NCBI GenBank assembly: GCA_051208035.1
Contig: JBPJFZ010000005.1
Location: 186,001-250,000, forward strand
DNA: 64,000 nt
Source: JACKOB01 sp024234575
GTDB taxonomy: Bacteria > Pseudomonadota > Gammaproteobacteria > Pseudomonadales > Oleiphilaceae
Direction: 5' to 3'
The notes under the pieces were generated by a model that searched no databases, was not told the origin of the DNA, and saw only the letters and a program-made list of their open reading frames with translations. Both the position numbers and the translations under genes were made by a program. Below are positions 36,289 to 46,018 of this stretch, one piece after another. Position 1 is the stretch's first letter. Every line of letters begins with the position of its first letter.

Positions 36289-37857
36289 TTAATTACGTCT
36301 TTCACACGCAGCCATCTCATACGGGGAGATAACCTCCCCAAGACCTGCTATAACATCTGTGGCACTCAGCGATATAAAGCCTTTTCTTAGGGCAATTTTA
36401 TCTGCACTCTCGCCGTGCCAGCATACTGCCAAACAGGCTGCATCATACAGTGGCACCCCTTGTGCGCACAAACTCCCCAGCATCCCGCTTAGTACATCCC
36501 CCATACCTCCCGACGCCATACCAGGATTACCAACAGTGGCCAGCGCTACCTGCACAGGACTCCGTATCAGAGAGCCTGCACCTTTAAGTATCGCAATGCC
36601 GCCATATTTTTGCTGCAGTTTACGCACGGCGCTAAATCGATCGCTCTCTATATCGGCGGTCGTCATATTCAACAGGCGTGCCGCTTCACCAGGATGAGGC
36701 GTCAGCACCCAGGGAGCGGCCGCAGCGCCAACCGCTACAGTGCTGCCATTTTCCGCCAGTATATTGAGTGCATCGGCATCGCAAACCATTGGTATTTGCC
36801 GGGTTGCAGCCTCGTCCATCACCACACCAAAAACTTCTTTCGACCAGAGGTCTTTGCCCAGCCCCGGCCCAATTACGACAGCATCCGCATGCTGTAGTCG
36901 CCAGCGTAAATCTGCCTCGTCAAGATAAGGCGCGGGCATTACCTCGGGAATTCGCGCAAGCATCGGGGCAATATGCTCGGCCCGCGTTACGACGCTCACC
37001 AGCCCTGCACCAGTGCGCAAGGCGGCTTCAGCAGCGAGAATAATTGCGCCCCCCATACCGGCGTTGCCACCCACCAGAACGACGCGCCCAAATCGTCCTT
37101 TATGATCAGTTGGCCGACGATAAGGTATCACTGATGCCATCTCGGCCAGATCAACTCTTCTGGCACTACCTTCTATTGTCTTATAAACCTGATCAGGCAC
37201 ATTCAGGCTATCAAACACCAGCTGCCCGACATACGCTGGCGCCTGCCCTGTCAACAAGCCTTGCTTTACGCCGATAAACGTAACCGTCACATCCGCCCGT
37301 ATCGACACACCCAGCACCTTACCGGTGTCACTGCACAACCCGGACGGAACATCCACCGCAATCACAGGTTTGTTGCTGGCATTAATTAACCCAATGGCTG
37401 TTGCATAATCGTCCCGCACCGGACCACTTAGCCCAGTGCCTAATAGTGCATCTACCACTACATCACCAACAACAATGTCGGCTGGCTGCTGACGTTTGAG
37501 ACCTTGCCACAAGACCGGGGAAACCTGTCGCTCTCTCGCCCATTGCCACGCTAAAAAAGCATCACCGGTTAGCAACGCTGGTTCCGTCAGGGTGATCAGT
37601 TCAACATCAAGACCACGCTCTTTCGCCAGCCCCGCAACGATGTAACCATCGCCGCCGTTATTACCGCCACCACAAAATACCGAAACCCTTTTTGCATCCG
37701 GAACATGCTTCATTAGCTGACGGAACAAACTTCTGCCAGCACGACACATTAACTCGAAACCCGGCACCTCGTGCTCGACAATCGTCAGGCGATCCATTTC
37801 TCGTACCTGCGCAGCTGTGTAGAGGGCGCCGGGTAGTGGGTGCTTGTTTCGCCACAT
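36289..37857 (-). CDS. nnrD: bifunctional NAD(P)H-hydrate epimerase/dehydratase
   Basis: This repairs hydrated NADH and NADPH. The 522-residue product has an N-terminal epimerase domain (VFCGGGNNGGDGYIVAGLA, then VDALLGTGLSGPVR) and a C-terminal ADP-dependent dehydratase domain (VVLVGGNAGMGGAIILAAEAALRTGAG, VTPHPGEAARLL-type segment, and ATVGNPGMASGGMGDVLSGMLGSL). Its stop overlaps the ribosome site of tsaE. The order nnrD-tsaE-amiB matches E. coli. Confidence 0.96.
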   Translation of the reverse strand: MWRNKHPLPGALYTAAQVREMDRLTIVEHEVPGFELMCRAGRSLFRQLMKHVPDAKRVSVFCGGGNNGGDGYIVAGLAKERGLDVELITLTEPALLTGDAFLAWQWARERQVSPVLWQGLKRQQPADIVVGDVVVDALLGTGLSGPVRDDYATAIGLINASNKPVIAVDVPSGLCSDTGKVLGVSIRADVTVTFIGVKQGLLTGQAPAYVGQLVFDSLNVPDQVYKTIEGSARRVDLAEMASVIPYRRPTDHKGRFGRVVLVGGNAGMGGAIILAAEAALRTGAGLVSVVTRAEHIAPMLARIPEVMPAPYLDEADLRWRLQHADAVVIGPGLGKDLWSKEVFGVVMDEAATRQIPMVCDADALNILAENGSTVAVGAAAAPWVLTPHPGEAARLLNMTTADIESDRFSAVRKLQQKYGGIAILKGAGSLIRSPVQVALATVGNPGMASGGMGDVLSGMLGSLCAQGVPLYDAACLAVCWHGESADKIALRKGFISLSATDVIAGLGEVISPYEMAACERRN

Positions 37858-38205
37858 ATCAGGTCTTTTTCACACGGTTGATGAAGCAAAACGGCGGTGG
37901 CAATTCTTAACCAGATAATCAACTTCAGAAAACACCGCTACTCATATGTAAACTATAGCAAATCTATCGAATATTATTAGTTACGGATCAAAAATATGGA
38001 CAATAATTCATCAACTTTTGCCATTTTTCGCCTTTTCTGATTGGAATTCTGCTTTCGGGCACAACAACCACCCCCGCAACCGCCAGAACGAGCTACTGAC
38101 CGTCACTCACTAAACCCGCCGATATTTTACGCAACCCGGCTGTAGCCATCATGCTAAACTTAGACGGCTATTTACTCATGTAACCTACCGGAAAGGCCAA
38201 CACAC
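37858..38205. other. divergent promoter region between nnrD and queG
   Basis: A 348-bp gap with no supported gene. For the minus-strand nnrD operon a -10-like TATAGT lies at 37957-37952, but the -35 is poor. For queG, GGAAAG (38190s) is a good ribosome site just before 38206. I see no repeats or palindromes of note. Confidence 0.4.
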
Positions 38206-39300
38206 ATGCACGCTGAACTAAACACACTGGCAACCGACATCAAACAGTGGGCGCAAGCATTGGGGTTTCAGCAAACCGCCATTATCGACACCGATCTTGC
38301 GCAGACCGGAGAGCGTCTTCAATCCTGGCTGGACAAGGGCTATCACGGTGATATGGGGTACATGGCCGAGCATGGCAGCAAGCGATTTCGTCCCGCTGAG
38401 CTGATTGATGGAACTCGCAGAATTATCTCTCTGCGCTTTAACTATTATCCAGAGTGCGAAAACTACGACGACATTCTCACAAGCCCAAACAAAGCGGCGA
38501 TATCCCGTTACACTCTGGGCCGGGATTACCACAAAACCCTGCGGGCACGACTGAAGAAACTGGTAGCCCGGATAGAGGCAAGAGTGAATGCCTTAGATTT
38601 GCAAAGCAGCGATGAGTCAACGGCGCCCATTACTGGCGATTTTCGTGTTTTTGTGGATAGCGCACCGGTAATGGAGCGCGCCATCGCTGAAAAAGGAGGA
38701 CTGGGCTGGGTTGGCAAAAACACCATGATTATCAATAAAAAGGCGGGGTCTTACTTCTTCCTGGCGGAGATTTACACTAACCTGCCGCTACCAATTGATA
38801 CCGACGTTGACAACAAAAACCACTGTGGCGACTGTCGTGCCTGCTTAGACGCCTGCCCGACCCAGGCTTTCGAAGGCCCCTATGTGCTGGATGGCACGAA
38901 ATGTATTTCTTATCTGACAATAGAACTGAAAGGCAGTATTCCGCTGCCATTAAGATCAAAGATGGGGAACCGTATTTTTGGCTGCGATGACTGCCAGACA
39001 GTCTGCCCCTGGAATCGCTTTACTCGCATTGTGGATGAACAGGACTTTTCACCCCGGCAAAACCTCGACAAGAGTGAGCTGCTGGAGTTGTTTGCCTGGA
39101 CAGAAGAAGAGTTTCTCTCCCGCACCGAAGGCTCAGCAATACGGCGCACGGGGTATGTTGGCTGGCTGAGAAATATCGCCGTGGCATTAGGCAACGCCAA
39201 GACCTCACTGGATGTCATCAGCGCCTTAAAAGCCCGTGAAACACACCCTTCAGAAATCGTACGCGAGCATGTTTCCTGGGCTTTGGCGCAGCATCAGTAG
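38206..39300 (+). CDS. queG: epoxyqueuosine reductase
   Basis: QueG is the cobalamin-dependent enzyme that reduces epoxyqueuosine to queuosine in tRNA. The 364-residue product has the VDSAPVMERAIAEKGGLGWVGKNTM segment and two ferredoxin-like cluster motifs, CGDCRACLDACPTQAF and CDDCQTVCPWNRF. In E. coli queG (yjeS) is next to nnrD as here, but this gene is divergent. Its stop is 5 bp from the converging orn stop, leaving no room for a terminator. Confidence 0.96.
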   Translation: MHAELNTLATDIKQWAQALGFQQTAIIDTDLAQTGERLQSWLDKGYHGDMGYMAEHGSKRFRPAELIDGTRRIISLRFNYYPECENYDDILTSPNKAAISRYTLGRDYHKTLRARLKKLVARIEARVNALDLQSSDESTAPITGDFRVFVDSAPVMERAIAEKGGLGWVGKNTMIINKKAGSYFFLAEIYTNLPLPIDTDVDNKNHCGDCRACLDACPTQAFEGPYVLDGTKCISYLTIELKGSIPLPLRSKMGNRIFGCDDCQTVCPWNRFTRIVDEQDFSPRQNLDKSELLELFAWTEEEFLSRTEGSAIRRTGYVGWLRNIAVALGNAKTSLDVISALKARETHPSEIVREHVSWALAQHQ

Positions 39301-39305
39301 AAATA

Positions 39306-39857
39306 CTACTCGGAAGGCAGTTTGATAAAGTTAGCGCGATAGTACTGTAGCTCTGCAATTGATTCACGAATGTCGTCAAGCGCGAGGTGCGCGCCCTTTT
39401 TACTTAAACCCGCCAGCATTTGTGGATGCCAGCGTTTGACCAATTCTTTCAGCGTGCTGACATCAATGTTGCGATAGTGAAAAAATGCTTCAAGCGAGGG
39501 CATATATTTTACCAGGAAACGCCTGTCCTGGCCGATAGTGTTACCACACATGGGCGATGCACCTTTCGCAACATATTGGCTTAAAAACTCAATGGTTTGC
39601 TCTTCAGCTTGCTGCATATTAGTCGCAGAGCTTCGCACCCGTGCTGTTAAGCCAGATTCGCCGTGGGTTCGTGTGCACCATTCATCCATCCCTGCGAGCA
39701 CTTCATCACTTTGATAGATTGCGAGATTAGGCCCCTCCGCCAAGATATTAAGGTTGGCATCAGTCACAATGGTAGCGATTTCTATAATTGTGTCTGTCTC
39801 AGGTTCAAGGCCTGTCATTTCCAGATCTACCCAGATCAGATTGTCTTTACTTAGCAT
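39306..39857 (-). CDS. orn: oligoribonuclease
   Basis: Orn degrades 2- to 5-nt RNA and, importantly for the c-di-GMP genes nearby, pGpG. The 183-residue product has the DEDD exonuclease motifs: WVDLEMTGLEPETDTIIEIA, GNTIGQDRRFLVKYMP, and HLALDDIRESIAELQYYR with YRNIDVSTLKEL. It is a single gene, convergent with queG and divergent from rsgA. Confidence 0.97.
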   Translation of the reverse strand: MLSKDNLIWVDLEMTGLEPETDTIIEIATIVTDANLNILAEGPNLAIYQSDEVLAGMDEWCTRTHGESGLTARVRSSATNMQQAEEQTIEFLSQYVAKGASPMCGNTIGQDRRFLVKYMPSLEAFFHYRNIDVSTLKELVKRWHPQMLAGLSKKGAHLALDDIRESIAELQYYRANFIKLPSE

Positions 39858-40068
39858 CCATCACCCATATTTTATGTCAGCTGGTTGTAGCGATACGCTT
39901 TGGTGACAGCATATCGTATTAATAAGGCGATTTTAATGAGAATAACGGTTACCTCCAAAAAAAGTCTGGAATACAATGGCCGCAGCAAACCATTTCGATC
40001 CAACTGACTTTTGCGGCATCGAATAGCGCACAGACAGCAGAATAACCGCCAAACCCAAGAAGCGACTT

Positions 40069-41112
40069 ATGTCCAAAAGAAAACTGAACAGACAACAAAA
40101 ATGGCGTATTGAGAAAATACAGCAAGAAAAAGCACTGCGTGCCGAAAAATCAAACCGCAATATCGAGTTGCAGGAAGGCGCCGGTGAGCTTAGTTCGGAG
40201 CAAAAGGGCGTTATCATCTCTCACTATGGCAAGCGCATTGATGTAGAGGCTACCGAGGGTGATCATAAGGGACAAGTTTTCCGCTGCCATGTGCGCGCTA
40301 ATATGGGCAGCCTGGTCACCGGGGATAACGTTATCTGGCGATCAGCTTCTGATGGCAGCGGGGTTATCGAAGCGCTGCTGCCACGCAAAACCATCCTCGA
40401 GCGACCAGACAATTACGGCAAGATGAAGCCGGTAGCCTCAAATATAGACAATATCCTGATCGTTATTGCACCACTGCCAGGCCCGCAAACTATTTTGATT
40501 GACCGCTACCTGGTAGCTGCCGAAACGCTAAACATTCGTCCGGTATTGCTGCTGAACAAAACAGATTTGATTGATGAGAAAAACGAAAAGTCTATCAATG
40601 CACTCATGAACGCCTATCAAGGGTTGGGCTACGAAATTGTACGCGCCTCTGCTACCACACAACACGGCATGAATGATTTACTAAGCTTTCTTGATGGCCG
40701 GGTGACGGTGTTTGTAGGCCAGTCTGGAGTTGGTAAATCTTCGCTGATTCAAAGCCTGCTGCCCGAACAATCCCTTAGAATTGGCGAGCTTTCAGAGGCA
40801 AACCAAAAAGGCAAGCATACAACCACCACAGCCAAACTGTTTCACCTGCCCGAAGGGGGTGATTTGATTGATTCTCCGGGGATTCGCGAGTTTGGGCTTT
40901 GGCATATTTCAGAAGATGAATTAGCCGAGGGCTTCATCGAATTCCGGCCATTTTTGCGACAATGCCGTTTCCGCAATTGCCAGCACGAACATGAACCGGG
41001 CTGTGGTCTGCTCAATGCCGCGGAAAACAACCTCATCGCAATGGAGCGGGTTAAAAATTACCGTCTACTTAAAAGCACCCTCAACGAGCTGACTGTCAGG
41101 GCGTCGACCTAG
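40069..41112 (+). CDS. rsgA: ribosome small-subunit biogenesis GTPase RsgA
   Basis: RsgA is a circularly permuted GTPase that checks late 30S maturation. The 347-residue product shows the permuted order: G4 LLLNKTDLID comes before G1 VGQSGVGKSSLIQ and G3 IDSPGIREF, followed by a zinc-binding segment with CRFRNCQHEHEPGCGL. The N-terminal basic tail (MSKRKLNRQQKWRIEKIQQ) and an OB-fold precede it. The orn/rsgA pairing is conserved, here on opposite strands. Confidence 0.97.
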   Translation: MSKRKLNRQQKWRIEKIQQEKALRAEKSNRNIELQEGAGELSSEQKGVIISHYGKRIDVEATEGDHKGQVFRCHVRANMGSLVTGDNVIWRSASDGSGVIEALLPRKTILERPDNYGKMKPVASNIDNILIVIAPLPGPQTILIDRYLVAAETLNIRPVLLLNKTDLIDEKNEKSINALMNAYQGLGYEIVRASATTQHGMNDLLSFLDGRVTVFVGQSGVGKSSLIQSLLPEQSLRIGELSEANQKGKHTTTTAKLFHLPEGGDLIDSPGIREFGLWHISEDELAEGFIEFRPFLRQCRFRNCQHEHEPGCGLLNAAENNLIAMERVKNYRLLKSTLNELTVRAST

Positions 41113-41171
41113 GCGCCCTCCTGTTAAATACGAACAAATAATGCTGACGCCGGTTTCGAACACCGCCAACA

Positions 41172-42107
41172 CTACCAGTTAACCTCGTTTGGCGTTAGCG
41201 GCGCGCTATTTACATCATCAAACCAAGAGCCGTCCTGAAGCGCTTTTTCTGCCTGCTGTTCCGCCTTGGCGTCGTGTCCGGCAGCGTTTTTCTGAATCTG
41301 ATACTCAGAACGCTTGTTAAGAATAATAATGGCGATACGTCTGTTTGCTGGTGACAATGGGTCTGCTTCATCCAGCAAGACGGATGACGCCAGACCAACC
41401 ACCCGTGAAACCTGATCAGCTGATACCCCCCCTTCAACCAAAGCACGACGCGCCGCATTGGCACGATCTGCGGAGAGCTCCCAGTTGGAGTATTCATCGC
41501 CAATCGCAAAGGGTTGAGCATCGGTATGACCCGTGACACTCAATTTGTTAGGAACCCTGGCAATCGTTGATGCCAACTCGAACAATATCGCTTCTGAATA
41601 AAACTTTAGTTCAGACTTGCCACTATCAAACATTGGCCGCTTTGACTTGTCGACAATTTGAATCCGCAAGCCTTCGTCGGTGATATCCAATAACAACTGA
41701 TCTTTAAACTCTTTTAGCTTGTCGCTTTCATTGATCTGCTGCTGAATGCTTTGCATTAACTCCATCAACCTTCGCTCTTCGATGCTCTCGGCCATATCTT
41801 CAATGACCTCATCTTCAAAAGTGATATCGTCTGGTACTTTATCCTGCGAGGATTGTTGCGTGACGGAGGCGCTGCCACCTAAATCAACAGGGTTAGGGCT
41901 GCCACCTTCTGTAAAACCAATCGGGTCTTCGAAATACCCCTGAATGGCTTCACGCTGTTCGGGGGTTGTCGAGGCGGTTAACCAGAGCACCAAAAAGAAA
42001 GACATCATGGCGGTGGCGAAATCGGCAAAGGCTACCTTCCAGGCGCCACCATGACCTTTATTATATTTTTTGATGCGACGGACAATGACTGGTGGCCGAT
42101 CATCCAT
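41172..42107 (-). CDS. motB: flagellar motor stator protein MotB
   Basis: MotB anchors the stator to peptidoglycan. The 311-residue product has one N-terminal membrane segment (FADFATAMMSFFLVLWLTA) with the proton/sodium-path Asp29, and a C-terminal OmpA-like peptidoglycan-binding domain (VTGHTDAQPFAIGDEYSNWELSADRANAARRALVEGGV). It lies 34 bp after motA. A linker (about 55-145) is rich in acidic residues. Linkage to psd, rhdA and rsgA matches Pseudomonas. Confidence 0.95.
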   Translation of the reverse strand: MDDRPPVIVRRIKKYNKGHGGAWKVAFADFATAMMSFFLVLWLTASTTPEQREAIQGYFEDPIGFTEGGSPNPVDLGGSASVTQQSSQDKVPDDITFEDEVIEDMAESIEERRLMELMQSIQQQINESDKLKEFKDQLLLDITDEGLRIQIVDKSKRPMFDSGKSELKFYSEAILFELASTIARVPNKLSVTGHTDAQPFAIGDEYSNWELSADRANAARRALVEGGVSADQVSRVVGLASSVLLDEADPLSPANRRIAIIILNKRSEYQIQKNAAGHDAKAEQQAEKALQDGSWFDDVNSAPLTPNEVNW

Positions 42108-42141
42108 AACCTAAGCCCCTCCTGCACGCAGCCAGAACAGC

Positions 42142-42993
42142 TTAACGACTCTTAACATGGTCGTTCAATTCCTGGAATTTCGGTCGTGCATCGTAGAACA
42201 GCGCTTTTCTGCCAAACTCAACGGCCATTTGCGGTGCCAGCCCCGTCATGGTAGCCAATATACTTACCTTCACACATTCGTAAGCTTTGATTTCTGCGCC
42301 CGCCATATGCTCCATCGCACCCGATACCGGGCCAACAAAACCATAGGCGAGCAGAATCCCCAAAAAAGTACCGACAAGAGCCGCCGCCACATGAGCACCA
42401 ATCATCTCGATTGGCCCACCCAAAGACTGCATGGTAATGACAATCCCCAGAACTGCAGCAACGATACCAAAGCCAGGCAACGCATCCGCAACCTTATGCA
42501 CAGCATTCGCTGGCTCTTCTAATTCAGTCAGGCGGGTTTCTATCTCCATATCCATTAACCCCTCTAGCTCGTGCGGCGCCATGTTGCCACTACTGATAAT
42601 GCGTAAATAGTCAGTAATAAACTCAGTCAAGGGTGTAACATTTAATACGGCAGGATAGCGGGTAAAGATCTCGCTCTCGTTTGGAGCATCAACATCCACT
42701 TCAATGGACATTACCCCTTGCTTCCTGGACTTATCAAACAAATCGTATAACAGGCTTAGTAAGTCCACATACAAAGCTTTATTGAACTTCGTACCAACCA
42801 GTACGCGAGGCATCGCGGCAAAGACTGCCTTAATAGTGTGCAGGGGGTTCGAGATGATAAACCCACCCAAAGCGGCGCCGCCGATAATTAATATTTCATT
42901 GGGATGCCACAATAAGATAAGTTCACCATGGGAAAGGACAAACCCACCCAGGACACTCAGAGTAACAACGATCACCCCGATCACAAACGTCAT
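42142..42993 (-). CDS. motA: flagellar motor stator protein MotA
   Basis: MotA forms the ion channel of the stator with MotB. The 283-residue product has four hydrophobic segments (first VIGVIVVTLSVLGGFVL; third and fourth ALPGFGIVAAVLGIVITM and AALVGTFLGILLAYGFVGP). The length is that of the H+-type MotA rather than the shorter PomA. The promoter must be in the 148-bp gap shared with the divergent HDOD gene; I found no clear sigma-28 site there. Confidence 0.95.
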   Translation of the reverse strand: MTFVIGVIVVTLSVLGGFVLSHGELILLWHPNEILIIGGAALGGFIISNPLHTIKAVFAAMPRVLVGTKFNKALYVDLLSLLYDLFDKSRKQGVMSIEVDVDAPNESEIFTRYPAVLNVTPLTEFITDYLRIISSGNMAPHELEGLMDMEIETRLTELEEPANAVHKVADALPGFGIVAAVLGIVITMQSLGGPIEMIGAHVAAALVGTFLGILLAYGFVGPVSGAMEHMAGAEIKAYECVKVSILATMTGLAPQMAVEFGRKALFYDARPKFQELNDHVKSR

Positions 42994-43141
42994 AGAGAAA
43001 ACCCTGATTCCAACAACGAGAAGTTGTTCATTTTTTCAACATTCAATAACAAGACAATGATTTTATTCGTGTTTCGTAGGCTAAATTTCCGGACACGTAC
43101 TATAGTTAGTTAAGTTCATTTTCGGCAATTTAACAAATACT

Positions 43142-44923
43142 ATGGCAACTCCTGAAATTCCAGAAGATGCGGCAGGCTGGACAGCATTCCTAAACGCCAA
43201 GCAGCTCCCCGCAACACCTCAGACCGGAACGCTGGTTCTGTCGCTTTTGCGGCAGAAAGATGCCCCTTACCAAAAATTGGCGGCGGCAATTAACCAAGAC
43301 CCCATATTATCTTTTTACGTGATGGCAGCGACCAATGAAAACGCGGCGGGCAATACCAGCCGCAGCAACTCATTAGATCATGCCATTAGCATGATTGGCG
43401 TGCAGCGCCTGGAGAAGATCACCGCCAAGGCCAGCTATTTCAAACCTGATCCATCCAATATTCGCCACTTCTATTACCTGCGCGCACTCAGCACCAGCCA
43501 CTATGCGGCGGCACTCATGGAAGAACTGGCCAAACACAAATCGCACCTGAACCCGGAAAGCAGCTACTGGGCAAGCCTTTTTTATGGCACCCCCTGGTGG
43601 TATTTATGGCGCTTCGCAACCCCCGAAATGCGCCTGATTCGCTATGCCGTTCGCAGTAACGGAAAGTCTCAGGAGCACGCTGAAAAAGAAGTTCTGGGGT
43701 GCACCATTCGGGAAATAGGCATAGCGCTGTCTAAAAAACTGGCGCTGCCGCCATTGACCCTTGAATGCTATAAATTGGACAAAGCACTGTCTGCCAGACA
43801 AATCGTTTCTTTAAGCCGTCTGGCCCACCCCACAGGAGCACCAGACCTGGTTGAAGACAAGACGTTGCGACACCTGCTGCAATCGCCGTCTTTTAGTATC
43901 ACCTTATGCAATATGCTTGCACAGCAGTCGACGCACGACTGGTATTCCTCAGCAACATTACGCTGCCAGAAAGTACTTTCCGTGCTATTGGGCTGGCCAT
44001 TACACAAAACGGTTGCCATGACACATCAGGTGGCCGCTTCGATGTCCCGCGCACACCCCTATGTTGGTGTGATGTCACCAGCGGCAAAACTTATGCTGCC
44101 GCCAAGAGAATATATCCGTGTTAATTCATTTGCCGATAACCTGATTAATCAGCTTATTCAAACATCTCCGAAAGCACTCAATCAACTTAGCGACGCAAAA
44201 ACCAAAACGAAGTCAGTCGAAGTCGCCGCGGCAATCAAGGCGGATGCTGATAAACCGGCAATAGCTGAAACGGCTATTCCTGTAGCGGAGAAATCGATCA
44301 GCACACCGCCAACAGAAACAGTAAAAGCCGCACCAGCTATTCCTGCAAATACTGCGGCGAAACCAGAGGCTCCGTCGGAGTCAAATCGCAAGCTGAATTT
44401 AACGCTCTTCAAACAACTCACCGATTCGCTCGTCAATCAGCCAGAGCAGTTTAGTGATTTACATGAAATCATGAACGCCGCCGTACAAGGCATCACTTAT
44501 GGCCTGGGGCTCAAACGCTCCACCGTGGCACTGGCCAATACGAAACTCACCCGTCTCAAAGCCTACTACACTGTGGGAACTCGCCAGTTCCCCGAGCTGG
44601 GTAATTTTCAGATTGACTTAACGAAGCCATCCTTATTCTCCAGACTGATGGAAAAACAAGCGGGCATCTGGGTTGGCCCGACCACACAACGCAGTACCTG
44701 GAATATGATTCCGGCAGAATTCAAACGGATTTCCGGCGCCAGTGAGTTTTTCTTAATGTCTGTATTTGTCTTACAAAAGCCTGTTGCTGTTTTCTATGCG
44801 GACGGAGGCATTGATGCTCCAGCCGCCACCGACTGGGAATACCGCCAGTTTAAGCATATGTGTGCCTGCGTGACAAAATGCCTTAACTTTCAGGCATCCA
44901 GATCACACAAACCCGCTGAATAG
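43142..44923 (+). CDS. HDOD-domain protein with C-terminal GAF-like domain
   Basis: The 593-residue product has an N-terminal HDOD domain (about 10-270): LPATPQTGTLVLSLLRQKDAPYQKLAAAINQDP and SLDHAISMIGVQRLEKI. A Ala/Pro/Glu-rich linker (about 350-425) leads to a C-terminal region (about 430-590) resembling a GAF domain (MNAAVQGITYGLGLKRSTVALA). HDOD proteins are signalling or regulatory, without the HD catalytic residues. It is divergent from motAB and upstream of rhdA. A role in motility or surface signalling is inferred from position only. Confidence 0.75.
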   Translation: MATPEIPEDAAGWTAFLNAKQLPATPQTGTLVLSLLRQKDAPYQKLAAAINQDPILSFYVMAATNENAAGNTSRSNSLDHAISMIGVQRLEKITAKASYFKPDPSNIRHFYYLRALSTSHYAAALMEELAKHKSHLNPESSYWASLFYGTPWWYLWRFATPEMRLIRYAVRSNGKSQEHAEKEVLGCTIREIGIALSKKLALPPLTLECYKLDKALSARQIVSLSRLAHPTGAPDLVEDKTLRHLLQSPSFSITLCNMLAQQSTHDWYSSATLRCQKVLSVLLGWPLHKTVAMTHQVAASMSRAHPYVGVMSPAAKLMLPPREYIRVNSFADNLINQLIQTSPKALNQLSDAKTKTKSVEVAAAIKADADKPAIAETAIPVAEKSISTPPTETVKAAPAIPANTAAKPEAPSESNRKLNLTLFKQLTDSLVNQPEQFSDLHEIMNAAVQGITYGLGLKRSTVALANTKLTRLKAYYTVGTRQFPELGNFQIDLTKPSLFSRLMEKQAGIWVGPTTQRSTWNMIPAEFKRISGASEFFLMSVFVLQKPVAVFYADGGIDAPAATDWEYRQFKHMCACVTKCLNFQASRSHKPAE

Positions 44924-45112
44924 ACAAACAAAACACTCATCTGCTCAGACACCGCAATTGCATCCTTATTTGAGAATGTAATACCCTATACACTCTCTCA
45001 ATACCAACACCCCTGCTTGTATACCAGCCGGCTTACAGGGTGCTTGGCATTTAGCGACTGTGCCGCCATTGAACAGCGTCTCGTAACATAACCCCCAGCC
45101 AGGAATGCACCC

Positions 45113-45928
45113 ATGGAAAACCTGCCCCTGATCATAGAACCCGATCAGTTGAGCCCGATATTAAATGATGAGAGCATTCTTCTCGTCGACTTATGTAACC
45201 CGCAAAACTATGCCGAGCATCATATTCCTGGCGCGGTTCATGTACATCCGAGTGAAACCCAGCATGGTATGCCACCGGCACCAGGGCTGTTACCTGCAAT
45301 GGAAAGACTCAAGAGCCTTGTGAAATACATTGGTCTGGCTGAAACAAAACATGTCGTTGTGTACGATGATGAAGGCGGCGGCTGGGCGGGCCGATTTATC
45401 TGGCTACTAGATAGCATTGGCCACAAGCATTACTCGTACCTAAACGGAGGCTTGATCGCCTGGATCAACGAAGGCTATCCAGTCACCAGCGAAGCGACGG
45501 CCATTAATCATGGTCAGACAGACTACGCCATAACAGACACCAGCAAAACCTCAACCATTAGCCTGGAAGACTTGCAGGAGTCACTGGCTGACGCCCGCTA
45601 CAATATCTGGGACGCCAGATCACCGGAAGAATATCGAGGAGAAAGAGTAGCAGCGATGCGATCTGGACACATTCCTGGCGCCTTTAATTTCGAGTGGACG
45701 CAAGCCATGGATGCCAGCCGCCACTATCGACTCAAGCCCTTACCGCAGTTACGCGCCATACTTAACGATCTGGGCCTGCATGAAAGCAAGCCGGTGGTAA
45801 CACATTGCCAGACACACCACCGCTCCGGATTAACTTATTTAATAGCCAAAGCACTTGGATTAGATGTTAAAGCCTATGCCGGCTCGTGGTCGGAATGGGG
45901 CAACCGGACTGACACGCCAATTGAGTAG
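45113..45928 (+). CDS. rhdA: thiosulfate sulfurtransferase RhdA
   Basis: A 271-residue tandem-rhodanese enzyme that moves sulfane sulfur, for example from thiosulfate to cyanide. The active-site loop is CQTHHRS with Cys232, the loop form known from Azotobacter RhdA, and the length is identical to the 271 residues I recall for it. The N-terminal rhodanese domain is inactive: there is no Cys at its loop (VVVYDDEGGGWAGR). The ribosome site AGGA lies upstream of the start. It is followed by psd after 90 bp. Confidence 0.92.
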   Translation: MENLPLIIEPDQLSPILNDESILLVDLCNPQNYAEHHIPGAVHVHPSETQHGMPPAPGLLPAMERLKSLVKYIGLAETKHVVVYDDEGGGWAGRFIWLLDSIGHKHYSYLNGGLIAWINEGYPVTSEATAINHGQTDYAITDTSKTSTISLEDLQESLADARYNIWDARSPEEYRGERVAAMRSGHIPGAFNFEWTQAMDASRHYRLKPLPQLRAILNDLGLHESKPVVTHCQTHHRSGLTYLIAKALGLDVKAYAGSWSEWGNRTDTPIE

Positions 45929-46018
45929 AAAAAAGCGTTGAAGTCAGAACCGAATCAATTACGATAAGCACCGGCAGATTTTCTGCCACTGAATCCAGAT
46001 TAAGCGGAATAACCTTTA

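Noticed and set aside
39933..40217. 94-residue minus-strand frame between orn and rsgA
   Set aside because: More than half overlaps the N-terminus of rsgA on the other strand; it is a shadow frame.
42994..43141. Sigma-28 promoter for motAB
   Set aside because: GCCGAAAA is seen on the minus strand, but the TAAA element at 15-bp spacing is absent.
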